From: Nocardiopsis gilva YIM 90087
Lineage (GTDB): Bacteria; Actinomycetota; Actinomycetes; Streptosporangiales; Streptosporangiaceae
DNA length: 64,000 nt
Assembly (NCBI RefSeq): GCF_002263495.1
Contig: NZ_CP022753.1
Span: forward strand, 4,960,001 to 5,024,000
Reading direction: 5' to 3'
The notes under the pieces are model-generated. The model searched no databases. It was not told the origin of the DNA and worked only from the letters and a program-made list of their open reading frames with translations. Positions 33,812-42,180 of this stretch are shown here, one piece after another (the first letter of the stretch is position 1; each line of letters begins with the position of its first letter). Position numbers and translations under genes: made by a program.

Positions 33812-34134
33812 GGCGACACCCCCGTAGGCTGGGCTTCCCTCCCCTCACATTCCCCCGGGGTGTTGTGGGATCGGTGCAGGCCCTTCTACAGTGCCGGTCG
33901 GCCCAGCGGGGTCGCAAACGACAACCATCACCCGCTCCACTTGTGTCACCGCCGGAAACCGCGGGAAATTCATCCGCTTCGTACATTGACTCCGGCCCGC
34001 GACCGAAAGAAACTTTCCAACATGGCGAAAAAGGCGGAGCCGCGCCTGGTGCGAAGGGCACCGGCCGACCGGAGCAACCGGCTTCGCCCCATCGCGACAG
34101 CCGATTCACGTCGGCCGAGAGGCGAGTGAGGACT
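33812..34134. promoter_or_regulatory. Divergent region between SARP and murR-like genes
   Basis: No gene. The only dyad I can point to is GAAAG-AAA-CTTTC at 34005-34017, 118 bases upstream of the RpiR/MurR-type gene. It is a possible site for that regulator. Confidence 0.35.
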
Positions 34135-35106
34135 ATGACCGCGGAAGGCGACGCCACCGCGAACGGCACGGGGAGAACCGACGGCGCCGACGACGTCACG
34201 GCCAAGCCCCCGCCGTCGACGGTACTGCGGGTCCGGTCGCTTCTGCCATCCCTCGCGCCCGCCGAGCAGCGTGTGGCGCAGCGCATCATCGACGACCCCG
34301 AGCGCGTCGCCGCCTCCTCCATCACCCAGCTCGCCAAGGACTGCGACACCTCCGAGGCGACCGTCATCCGCTTCTGCCGCACCATCGACTTCACCGGTTA
34401 CCGGGAGCTCCGGCTCACGCTCGCCACCGAGGCCGGGCAGGCGCGGGGCGCGGGTATCAGCGCACGCGAGGTCGCCAGCGACATCAACCCCGACGACACA
34501 CTGGTGACCGTCGTGGAGAAGATCGCCTTCACCGACGCCCGGGCGGTCGAGGACACCGGGGCCCAGCTCGATGTCGGTTCGCTGCAGACCGTCGTCGAGT
34601 CGCTGGCGGCGGCGCGGCGCATCGACGTGTACGGCGTGGGCGCGAGCGCCTTCGTCGCCGCCGACTTCCAGCAGAAACTGCACCGCATCGGCCTCACGTC
34701 TTTCGCCTGGTCGGACAACCATGTGATGCTGACGAGCGCGGCCTTGCTCAACGAGGGTGACGTGGCCATCGCCATTTCACACAGTGGAACCACCATCGAT
34801 ACGATCAACGCGCTGGCCGAGGCCAAACGCCGCGGCGCCACAACGGTGGCCATCACCAATTTCCCCCGTTCCCCCATCAGTCAGAGCGCGGATCATCTCC
34901 TGACCACCGCCGCACGCGAGACCACGTTCCGCTCCGGCGCCACGGCGAGCCGCCTCGCCCAGCTCACCGTGATCGACTGCCTGTTCGTCGGTCTCGCCCA
35001 GCTGCGCTATGCGGACAGCCGCACGGCCCTGGAGACCACCTACCAAGCGGTACGCGGACTGCGCGTCGGTGAGACGCGGCGGCAGAGCCGAGCCAACGAC
35101 GGCTGA
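34135..35106 (+). CDS. murR: RpiR-family regulator with SIS domain (MurR-like)
   Basis: 323 residues. ATG 34135 follows GAGG; the longer upstream frame is non-coding in character. The RpiR helix-turn-helix occupies about 28-105 (LAPAEQRVAQRIIDDPERV, SSITQLAKDCDTSEATVIRF). The SIS phosphosugar-binding domain follows (about 150-290: RIDVYGVGASAFVAADF, DVAIAISHSGTTIDTINALA). It is 74 bases upstream of murQ in the same direction, the E. coli murR-murQ pairing (there divergent). MurNAc-6-phosphate is the expected effector. Confidence 0.88.
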   Translation: MTAEGDATANGTGRTDGADDVTAKPPPSTVLRVRSLLPSLAPAEQRVAQRIIDDPERVAASSITQLAKDCDTSEATVIRFCRTIDFTGYRELRLTLATEAGQARGAGISAREVASDINPDDTLVTVVEKIAFTDARAVEDTGAQLDVGSLQTVVESLAAARRIDVYGVGASAFVAADFQQKLHRIGLTSFAWSDNHVMLTSAALLNEGDVAIAISHSGTTIDTINALAEAKRRGATTVAITNFPRSPISQSADHLLTTAARETTFRSGATASRLAQLTVIDCLFVGLAQLRYADSRTALETTYQAVRGLRVGETRRQSRANDG

Positions 35107-35180
35107 TCCGGAGCCGGTCCGACGGCGCGAGGGAGCACGCGCGGCGGGTCCGGACTCCTGACCGACGAGGAGGGGCGGCC

Positions 35181-36161
35181 ATGAAGCCGGACCACGAGCG
35201 CGCCAGCGCGGAAAGGAGCCCACTGGACATGTCAGCCACTCCCGCGGGACACATGGAGATCGTGCGGGCGCCGACCGAGCGCAGGAACTCCGGAACCTAT
35301 GACATCGACGTGCTCCCGACCATCGACGTGCTGCGGGAGATCAACGCCGAGGACGCCACCGTCGCGCGCGCCGTGCACGCGGTCCTTCCGCAGGTGGCGC
35401 GCGCGGTCGACATGGGCGTCGAGACCCTGCGCGGCGGGGGACGCATCCACTACTTCGGCGCCGGCACGTCCGGCAGGATCGCCAGCATGGACGCGGCCGA
35501 GTTGCCGCCGACGTTCGGCGTCGACGAGGAGCTGGTGGTGGCCCACCACGCGGGCGGCGCGCCGGCCCTCGGCCACGCACTGGAAGGCAGCGAGGACGAC
35601 GCCGATCTCGGCCACGCCGACGCCGCGGAGCTCACGCCCGGCGACCTCGCGGTCGGCCTGGCCGCCAGCGGGCGCACCCCCTATGTCGCCGGAGCCCTGC
35701 GCCGCGCGGCGGACGTCGGTGCCCGCACGCTGCTGGTGACCGCCAACCCCGACGCTCCGCTCGCCGCCCAGGCCGATGTGCACATCGGGGTGGACACGGG
35801 AGCGGAGGTCATCGCCGGGTCGACCCGGATGAAGGCGGGGACCGCGCAGAAACTCGTGCTCAACGCGTTCTCCACGGCGGTGATGGTGCGGATGGGCCAC
35901 ACCTACTCCAATCTGATGGTCGGGGTGAACGCGAGCAACGCCAAGCTGCGCGGCCGGGTGGTCACCATCCTCACCGAGGCCAGCGGGCAGTCCGAGGAGG
36001 CCTGCGCCGAGGCGCTGGCCCGCGCCGGGGGCGACACCAAGGTCGCCTTGGTCGCGCTGCTGACCGGTGTGGACACCCAGCGCGCCGCGGCCGAGGTCGT
36101 GGCGGCGGGCGGGCAGGTCCGCGAGGCCCTGCGCCGTATCGGAGCCGCCGAGCCGCGCTAG
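35181..36161 (+). CDS. murQ: N-acetylmuramic acid 6-phosphate etherase
   Basis: 326 residues; ATG 35181 follows GGAGG, with MSATPAGHMEIV as a second possible start at 35229. SIS-fold motifs: GGGRIHYFGAGTSGRIASMD (about 85-104) with AAELPPTFG, GLAASGRTPYV, NPDAPLAAQADV, and the long family signature region AGSTRMKAGTAQKLVLNAFS. The conserved acid of the first motif (DAAEL) corresponds to the catalytic Glu region. It cleaves the lactyl ether of MurNAc-6-P to give GlcNAc-6-P in wall recycling. It follows murR and precedes an ABC importer, consistent with one salvage unit. Confidence 0.95.
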   Translation: MKPDHERASAERSPLDMSATPAGHMEIVRAPTERRNSGTYDIDVLPTIDVLREINAEDATVARAVHAVLPQVARAVDMGVETLRGGGRIHYFGAGTSGRIASMDAAELPPTFGVDEELVVAHHAGGAPALGHALEGSEDDADLGHADAAELTPGDLAVGLAASGRTPYVAGALRRAADVGARTLLVTANPDAPLAAQADVHIGVDTGAEVIAGSTRMKAGTAQKLVLNAFSTAVMVRMGHTYSNLMVGVNASNAKLRGRVVTILTEASGQSEEACAEALARAGGDTKVALVALLTGVDTQRAAAEVVAAGGQVREALRRIGAAEPR

Positions 36162-36296
36162 GGGCGCGGCGGCCTTTCCAGCAGCGGACCGGCCGATGAG
36201 GAGAGTGCAGAGAGACGACAGAGGCACGGCCGACACGGTCACCTCCACGGTCGCCGTCATTGGCACGGCACCGTCGCACCGAGAGGGGTCTTTCCG

Positions 36297-37670
36297 ATGT
36301 CCCATCCGTCGACGACCGTCCCCCGCACCGGTGGGGCCGTGCCGCACGGCTCGCGCGGCCCCCGGTCCCCCCGTGCGCTCCCCAGGTTCCCGCAGCCGAC
36401 GACCCTCCTCACCGCCGCCCTGACGGTGGTGACCGTGCTGACCGGCTGCGCCCCGGGCACCGGCGGCGGCGCGGACGGCGACGGAGGCGGGGAGACCACC
36501 CTCACCGTGTGGAGCTGGCGGCCCGAGGACGCCGCCGGCTACGAACGGATCTTCGACGCCTACGAAAAGCGCCACCCCGGGGTGAAGGTGGAGTTCACCG
36601 GCCACAAGAACACCGAGTACCCCGCCATCCTGCAGACCGGCCTCACCCAGCGTTCCGGCGGCCCCGACGTCGTCCAGCTCAAGCCCTACGGCCCCATCCA
36701 GGCGTTCATCCAGGCGGGCCAGCTGGCCCCGCTCGACGAGGAGGTGGACCTCTCCTCCTGGCCCGAGGAGACCGTCGACGCGGCGCGCGGGCGCGAGGAC
36801 GGCGGGATCTACGGGGTCCCGTTCGCCCTGCAGACCCTCGGTGTGCTGTACAACCGCGAGATCTTCGCCGAACACGGGCTCGAACCCCCGGAGACCTGGG
36901 ACGACATGATCGACGCGGCAAAGAAGCTGAAGAAGGCCGACATCATCCCGTTCGCCACCTCCGGCCAGGAGCCGTGGGTGCTGGCCCTCCTGCGCGAGAC
37001 GATGGGCGCCACCCGGGTGGGCGGCGACGCGTTCTCCCAGAAGGTGCTCGACGGAACCACCGACTTCACCGACCCCGACTATGTGGCGTCGCTGCGGGCG
37101 GTCGCGGACCTGAAGCCCTACCTGCCGTCCGACGTCACCGCCGTCGGCTACACGGACGCCCAAACCCTGTTCACCAGCGGCCGGGCCGCGATGTACCCGG
37201 GCGGCGGCTTTGAACTGGCCCCGTTCCGGCAGGCCAACCCGGACCTGGACATCGGCTACTTCGACGCCCCGGTCGTCCCGGGGTCGCCGGTCGACGCGCC
37301 GCTGACGCCCGGCTTCGCCGACGGCTCCTACGGTGTCAACGCTTCCTCCCAGAACAAGGACGCGGCGGTCGAGCTCGTGGCGTGGATGGCCACCGAGGAG
37401 TTCGGGCGGGCGTTCGCCGAGGAGCTGCACCAGATCCCGGCCGTCCCCGGTGTGGAGCCGACCGACCCGCTCCTCGCGGCAATGCTGCGCGGGTATCAGG
37501 ACCACGGCACCCCCTACATGATGGGCGTGCACTTCGGGTACGGGGACCCGCTGGGCCGCGACGCCGAGGGGATGGCGCTCGCCTCCCTGCTATTGGGCGA
37601 GCTCACGGCCAAGGAGGCCGGGAAGCAGGTGCAGAAGGACGTCGCGGCGTGGTTCGAGCCGAAGGGGTGA
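36297..37670 (+). CDS. Family 1 extracellular solute-binding lipoprotein
   Basis: 457 residues with a long basic leader, hydrophobic core TTLLTAALTVVTVL and lipobox TGC (Cys near 51). The mature part has the type II binding fold: ETTLTVWSWRPEDAAGYERI (about 65-84), PDVVQLKPYGPIQAFIQAGQ, VPFALQTLGVLYNREIF and GRAAMYPGGGFELAPF. It belongs with NgcE/DasA-like oligosaccharide binders. Two permease genes follow and no ATPase, as usual for actinomycete sugar importers that share a common MsiK ATPase. Its place after murQ suggests an amino-sugar ligand such as MurNAc or GlcNAc. Confidence 0.9.
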   Translation: MSHPSTTVPRTGGAVPHGSRGPRSPRALPRFPQPTTLLTAALTVVTVLTGCAPGTGGGADGDGGGETTLTVWSWRPEDAAGYERIFDAYEKRHPGVKVEFTGHKNTEYPAILQTGLTQRSGGPDVVQLKPYGPIQAFIQAGQLAPLDEEVDLSSWPEETVDAARGREDGGIYGVPFALQTLGVLYNREIFAEHGLEPPETWDDMIDAAKKLKKADIIPFATSGQEPWVLALLRETMGATRVGGDAFSQKVLDGTTDFTDPDYVASLRAVADLKPYLPSDVTAVGYTDAQTLFTSGRAAMYPGGGFELAPFRQANPDLDIGYFDAPVVPGSPVDAPLTPGFADGSYGVNASSQNKDAAVELVAWMATEEFGRAFAEELHQIPAVPGVEPTDPLLAAMLRGYQDHGTPYMMGVHFGYGDPLGRDAEGMALASLLLGELTAKEAGKQVQKDVAAWFEPKG

Positions 37671-37746
37671 CCCCGCCCCGACATCGACGACCGGCATGCC
37701 CGGCGCGCGCCGCTCGGCCGCTAGGCGAACCAGCCGGGCCGACATA

Positions 37747-37767
37747 CTCCCCACCCGCCAGGCGGGG
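37747..37767 (+). terminator. Stem-loop between binding protein and permeases
   Basis: CCCGCC-A-GGCGGG inside CTCCCC...GGGGAG, in the 205-base gap after the binding-protein gene. It is probably an attenuating or mRNA-stabilising stem. Confidence 0.4.
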
Positions 37768-37875
37768 AGCGGCCGGGGGAGCCGCAGCGTGGAGGGAGGC
37801 CGCCATGCCGATGTGGTTCGCGCCCAGCGCGCCGCGGCCCGACCGCCGTGATGCTCGGGGACTCCTTCGGGAGGC

Positions 37876-38808
37876 GTGGTGACAGGCGGCGCGCAGCGGG
37901 TGGTACGCGACCGGCCGCCGTGGTGGGTGCTGGCGCTCTTCCTGGTGCCCGCTGTGGCGCTCTACACGGTGTTCATCGTCTACCCGCTGTTCAGCGCGCT
38001 GCAGTACAGCATGTTCTCCTGGCAGGGCACGCAGCGGCTCGGCTTCGCCGGTCTGGACAACTTCGCCCACCTGTTCAGCGGCGTCTACGGCGACCGGCTG
38101 TGGCGCGCCTTCGGGCACAACCTCGCGTTCTTCGCGGGCACGATGCTGGTGCAGACGACGCTGGGCCTGGCGTTCGCGGTACTGCTGCGGCACACCCGCG
38201 CCGGGCGGCGGTTCCTGCAGACCGCCTACGTGCTGCCGCACCTGGTCAGCCCGATCGTCGTCGGGTACCTGTGGAGCCTCATGCTCAGCCCGCAGTTCGG
38301 CGCCGTCAACGCCGCGCTGCGTGCTGTCGGGTTGGACGCGCTGGCCCAGCCGTGGACCGGCGACCCGGCGCTGGCGCTGCCCACGCTGATCCTGGTGAAC
38401 GCCTGGCAGTGGATCGGCTTTCCGATGCTGCTGTTCTCGGCGGCGCTGGCCGGTATACCACCGGAGTACGAGGAGGCCGCGCGCGTCGACGGCGCGTCCG
38501 GGTGGCAGGCGTTCCGGACGGTGACGCTGCCGCTGCTGATGCCCGCCATCGGCATCGTCACGGTGCTGACGTTCATCGGGAACATGAACGTGCTGGACCT
38601 CGTCTACGCGATGCAGGGGTCGCAGGGCGCCCCGGCCGGGGCCACCGACGTGCTGGGGCTGCTGTTCTACCGGACCGCGTTCAACAACCCCGATCCGGGT
38701 GCCATCGGCCAGGCTTCGGCGCTGGCGGTGGTGATGTTCGTGTTCATCTTCGGCGTCTCGATCGCCGCCACGCGGGTGCTGCGCCGCCGGGAGGCCCAGC
38801 TGCGATGA
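37876..38808 (+). CDS. ABC importer permease (MalF-type)
   Basis: 310 residues, six helices, with the EAA coupling loop EYEEAARVDGASGWQAFRTV (about 195-214) and TLPLLMP after it. The first helix is VLALFLVPAVALYTVFIVY, as in MalF/UgpA-type subunits. The start is uncertain: GGGAGG is very close to GTG 37876/37879, and a GTG 27 bases on is also possible. It forms a heterodimer with the next gene product. Confidence 0.88.
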   Translation: MVTGGAQRVVRDRPPWWVLALFLVPAVALYTVFIVYPLFSALQYSMFSWQGTQRLGFAGLDNFAHLFSGVYGDRLWRAFGHNLAFFAGTMLVQTTLGLAFAVLLRHTRAGRRFLQTAYVLPHLVSPIVVGYLWSLMLSPQFGAVNAALRAVGLDALAQPWTGDPALALPTLILVNAWQWIGFPMLLFSAALAGIPPEYEEAARVDGASGWQAFRTVTLPLLMPAIGIVTVLTFIGNMNVLDLVYAMQGSQGAPAGATDVLGLLFYRTAFNNPDPGAIGQASALAVVMFVFIFGVSIAATRVLRRREAQLR

Positions 38809-39695
38809 CGACAACCCTCCGCCCCTCTCCCACCACCCCCGCCACCGCCCGGCCACGGCGCACCGGCCGCCCATCGGGACCGCCGCTGGGCGACCTCGCG
38901 GCGCGCCTGCTGCTGTGGGGCTACGCGGTGGTGGCGCTCGCCCCACTGGCGCTGATGGTGCTCTCCTCGCTGCGCCCCGAGGCCGAACTGCGCGCCGACC
39001 CGCTCGGGCTGCCCACCGCACCGGCGTTCGACAACTACACGCGGGCGTGGGTGGACGCCGACTTCGGCGGCTACTTCGTCAACTCCCTGCTCGTCACGAC
39101 GGGTGCGGTGGTGCTCGGCACAGGCGTGTCGGTGCTGGCGGCCTACGTGCTGGGCCGATACGCGTTCCCCGGTGCGGGGCTGGTGCTGGGCTACCTGATC
39201 GCCGGGCTGATGATCCCGATCCGGCTGGGCATCGTGCCGGTGTTCTACCTCTTCGACTCGCTGGGCCTGCTCGACTCACGGCTGGGGCTGGTCCTGGTCT
39301 ACGCGGCCAGCGGGGTGCCGTTCGCGGTGTTCATCCTGACGGCGTTCTTCCGCCAGGTGCCGGGCGAGCTGGCCGAAGCCGCCCGGATCGACGGCGCGGG
39401 CGAGTTCCGACTGTTCGCCCAGGTCATGCTGCCGCAGGTGCGCCCGGCCCTGGCCACGGTGATGCTGTTCCAGGGCATCCAGCTGTGGAACGACTTCTTC
39501 TTCCCGCTGGTGCTGATCCGCGACAGCGCGAAGTACACGCTGCCCGTGGGTCTGACCGCGTTCTTCACCGAGTACGGGCTGAACCAGTCGCTGCTGTACG
39601 CCGGTCTGGTCATCACCACGCTGCCGCTGGTGGTGCTGTTCCTGCTGGCCACTCGGCAGGTGGTCGACGGCCTGACAGCGGGCATCGGCCGGTGA
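38805..39695 (+). CDS. ABC importer permease (MalG-type)
   Basis: 296 residues. ATG 38805 overlaps the previous stop (ATGA), so the permeases are translated together. It has a disordered proline/threonine N-terminus, six helices, the EAA loop ELAEAARIDGAGEFRLFAQV, and the conserved LPQVRPALATVMLFQGIQLW before WNDFFFPLVLI. It completes the importer that needs a separately encoded ATPase. Confidence 0.92.
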   Translation: MTTTLRPSPTTPATARPRRTGRPSGPPLGDLAARLLLWGYAVVALAPLALMVLSSLRPEAELRADPLGLPTAPAFDNYTRAWVDADFGGYFVNSLLVTTGAVVLGTGVSVLAAYVLGRYAFPGAGLVLGYLIAGLMIPIRLGIVPVFYLFDSLGLLDSRLGLVLVYAASGVPFAVFILTAFFRQVPGELAEAARIDGAGEFRLFAQVMLPQVRPALATVMLFQGIQLWNDFFFPLVLIRDSAKYTLPVGLTAFFTEYGLNQSLLYAGLVITTLPLVVLFLLATRQVVDGLTAGIGR

Positions 39696-39758
39696 CCGGT
39701 TGCCACGCGTCGCGCGGCAACCGGTGGGGCGGGCGCGGGGCGGGGTCGACCGACCGGC

Positions 39759-41309
39759 TCAGCCCCTCTCCAACGCGGTGCCGAGCAGGCCGAGTGGCGG
39801 GGCGCCCAAGTCCAGCATGGCTTTGTGGAAGCGCCCCAGGCTGTAGTCGCTGCCCCAGCGCTGCCGCGCCTCCTCGCGCAGTTTGAGGATCTCCAGCTTC
39901 CCCCACGTGTAGCGGCCGTACGTCGGGTCGATGGTCGCGCGGCGTGCCTCAGCGAGCGCGGCCGGACCGGCCAGGGGAGTGTCCTCGGCGAAGCGGCGCG
40001 CGGCGTCCTCGACCGTTATGGCGCCCGTGTGCACACCGATGGCTGAGGCCAGCCGGGTGACCCGGATCAGCGCCTCGATCCAGACACCGGCTTCGAACTG
40101 CGCCGCACTGAACCCATCACCCACGGCCTCCTCGGCGTAGGCACCGAAGCCTTCGTCCACGCACAGCTCTTCGGCGTAGTGCGCCCACCCCTCGACGAAC
40201 GACATGGACCGGAGGGTGCGCCGCACTGGTCCGACGGCCCGGCGCACCGCGCGACCGTGCGAGAAGTGGCCGGGCGCGACCTCGTGCACGCTGATGGCCG
40301 GGAGTGTGGTGGGACTGAACATCTCCAGCCACTCGGCCGACTCCTGCTCCGACCACGCGGGGTCGGGCGGAGAGACGAAGTAGTAGCTGGGCCCTTCCGG
40401 CTCGCCCGGCGCGGCCCACACCAACATCGCGGGTGCCCACCGCTGCGACTCGGGGGAGAGCCGCACCTCGCATTCCCCGTCGGGGTAAGGGGCCAAGCCG
40501 CGGTCGCGGGTGAACGCGATGGCGTGCTCGGTCCACTTCGCCGCCTCGGTCACGACGCTGTCGGGGTCGGGGTGGTCACGGACGAGCCCACGCACCACGT
40601 CCATCGGGTCGCGCCCCGGGTCGATCCGGGCGGTGGTCTCCGCGAGCCGCTCCTTGAGCCGGTCGCGCTCGGTGTCGGCCTGCTCGGCGAGGCTGCCCAG
40701 GTCCGCCTCCAGGCCCTCGGACGCGCCCATCAGCCGGGCCAGCGCGGAGCCGCCCAGGGCGGCGCTGGGGTCACCGTGCTCCGCCGCCTTCTCCAGGAAC
40801 TCGACAAGCCGGCGCTGCGCCGCCAGCGCGGCCGTACGCACATTCTCGGGTGCGTCCGCGGGAACGGCCGCCGCCAAGCCACGCGCGGAGTCCACAAGCG
40901 AGGCGGCGACCGGCGCGCTGAGCCGGTCGAGCGTGGCAAGCGCGGTGTCGACCACGCGCGGCCACTCCGCGAGGTGGCGCTCGCGCGCGGCACGGCGCTC
41001 GGCCTCGGGCGCGTACTCCCTCTCATACACCATGACATCGAGTTCGTCGAGGTGGTAGAGCGGGTTCGAGCGGTGCAGCTCCAGCTCGCCGAATTCGACG
41101 CGCAGCCCTTCCTCGGCCACGCTGGCGTGTGCCTCGTCGTGGTCGTCGGCGAAGCGGTCGCCCCGACCCACGCGCGTCAGCTTGTCCCGCACTCCGTCGG
41201 GAGACAGGTCCGCCGGAGCGCCGTCGTACTCGTGTCGCCCGCCCTCGTCCCGCATCATGGCGACTTTCAGGTCCGCGATGGCGCGCAGGCGCGCCGGGAA
41301 ATCGTCCAT
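39759..41309 (-). CDS. DUF885-family metallopeptidase-like protein
   Basis: 516 residues, close to the usual family size. The zinc-site motif HEVAPGHFSHGRAVRR (His-Glu-x-x-Pro-Gly-His) is followed by MSFVEGWAHYAEELCVDEGF, the second conserved DUF885 block, and by TYGRYTWGKLEILKLREEAR. There is no signal peptide, so the protein is cytoplasmic. Family members are predicted M3/M32-like zinc peptidases; substrate unknown. It is monocistronic and divergent from a SanA-like gene. Confidence 0.88.
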   Translation of the reverse strand: MDDFPARLRAIADLKVAMMRDEGGRHEYDGAPADLSPDGVRDKLTRVGRGDRFADDHDEAHASVAEEGLRVEFGELELHRSNPLYHLDELDVMVYEREYAPEAERRAARERHLAEWPRVVDTALATLDRLSAPVAASLVDSARGLAAAVPADAPENVRTAALAAQRRLVEFLEKAAEHGDPSAALGGSALARLMGASEGLEADLGSLAEQADTERDRLKERLAETTARIDPGRDPMDVVRGLVRDHPDPDSVVTEAAKWTEHAIAFTRDRGLAPYPDGECEVRLSPESQRWAPAMLVWAAPGEPEGPSYYFVSPPDPAWSEQESAEWLEMFSPTTLPAISVHEVAPGHFSHGRAVRRAVGPVRRTLRSMSFVEGWAHYAEELCVDEGFGAYAEEAVGDGFSAAQFEAGVWIEALIRVTRLASAIGVHTGAITVEDAARRFAEDTPLAGPAALAEARRATIDPTYGRYTWGKLEILKLREEARQRWGSDYSLGRFHKAMLDLGAPPLGLLGTALERG

Positions 41310-41413
41310 GGGCCGGACCCTACACAGCGCCCAAGCGCCGATACGAAGGGTTTTTCGACCGGTACCGTCCGAACTGGCAGAACCGTTCGGGGCCGCGCCG
41401 CGTCGAAGAGGTC

Positions 41414-42118
41414 GTGGGCAACGAGTGGTGGACGCAAGGGCGAACGCGGGTACGGCGGCTATGGCGGGAACGGAAGAAACCGATCATCGCGGCGGTGATC
41501 GTGCTGCTGATCCTGGTTCCGGCCCCGTTCGCCTGGATCACCCTGTCCACGCAGGACCGCAGGGCCGGGGTGGAGGACGTTCCCCAACGGCCCGTGGCGC
41601 TCGTGCTGGGCGCCGGGCTGAGCGCCGAGGGGCGGCCGACCACGCTGCTGCGACGGCGGCTGGACATCGCCGCCGACCTGTATCTGCGCGAGAAGGTCGA
41701 CGCGGTGCTGGTCAGCGGCGACAACAGCTTCGACACCTACAACGAGACCGACGCCATGCGCGAATACCTGGTCGCGGCCGGGGTTCCGGACGCGAAGATC
41801 GCCGGTGACTACGCGGGGTTCAGCACCTGGGAGTCGTGCGTGCGGGCGCACGAGATCTTCGGGGTGGAGGCGGCGACGGTCGTCACCCAGGAGTTTCACC
41901 TGGCGCGGGCCGTCAGCCTGTGCGAGGCGGCGGGGATCGATATCCAGGGGGTCGGTGACCCGAGCATGCGGATCCGCACGACCGCCACGGTCTACGGCTA
42001 CGTGCGGGAGGTGCCCGCCGCCTTCAAGGCGGTGATCGACGCACTGTGGCAGCCGGATCCGACCTTCCTCGGCCCGAAGGAGACGGGCGTCGAGGAGGCG
42101 CTGGGCGCGCCTCGCTGA
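41414..42118 (+). CDS. SanA/YdcF-like DUF218 membrane protein, copy 1
   Basis: 234 residues from GTG 41414 (AAGAGG just upstream); the frame runs further 5' but over the DUF885 start. One N-terminal helix (about 22-42: IIAAVIVLLILVPAPFAWI). The DUF218 fold follows: PVALVLGAGLSAEGRPTTLL (about 61-80), VDAVLVSGDNSFDTYNETDA, GFSTWESCVRAHEIFGV and TVVTQEFHLARAVSLCEAAG. E. coli SanA has the same design and influences envelope permeability, with unknown chemistry. A paralogue is at 43771. Confidence 0.88.
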   Translation: MGNEWWTQGRTRVRRLWRERKKPIIAAVIVLLILVPAPFAWITLSTQDRRAGVEDVPQRPVALVLGAGLSAEGRPTTLLRRRLDIAADLYLREKVDAVLVSGDNSFDTYNETDAMREYLVAAGVPDAKIAGDYAGFSTWESCVRAHEIFGVEAATVVTQEFHLARAVSLCEAAGIDIQGVGDPSMRIRTTATVYGYVREVPAAFKAVIDALWQPDPTFLGPKETGVEEALGAPR

Positions 42119-42180
42119 TCAGCTCGTGCCGTGCCGGCCCGGGTCCCGGGGTCGGCACGGCACAGCCCGGTTTGCTGGCG

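Noticed and set aside
35232-37532. 766-residue minus-strand frame
   Set aside because: Shadow of murQ and the solute-binding protein, both of which have clear family motifs and ribosome sites on the plus strand.
37848-38804. Long upstream extension of the second permease frame
   Set aside because: It lies in a different frame over the first permease; the ATGA overlap at 38805 gives the natural start.
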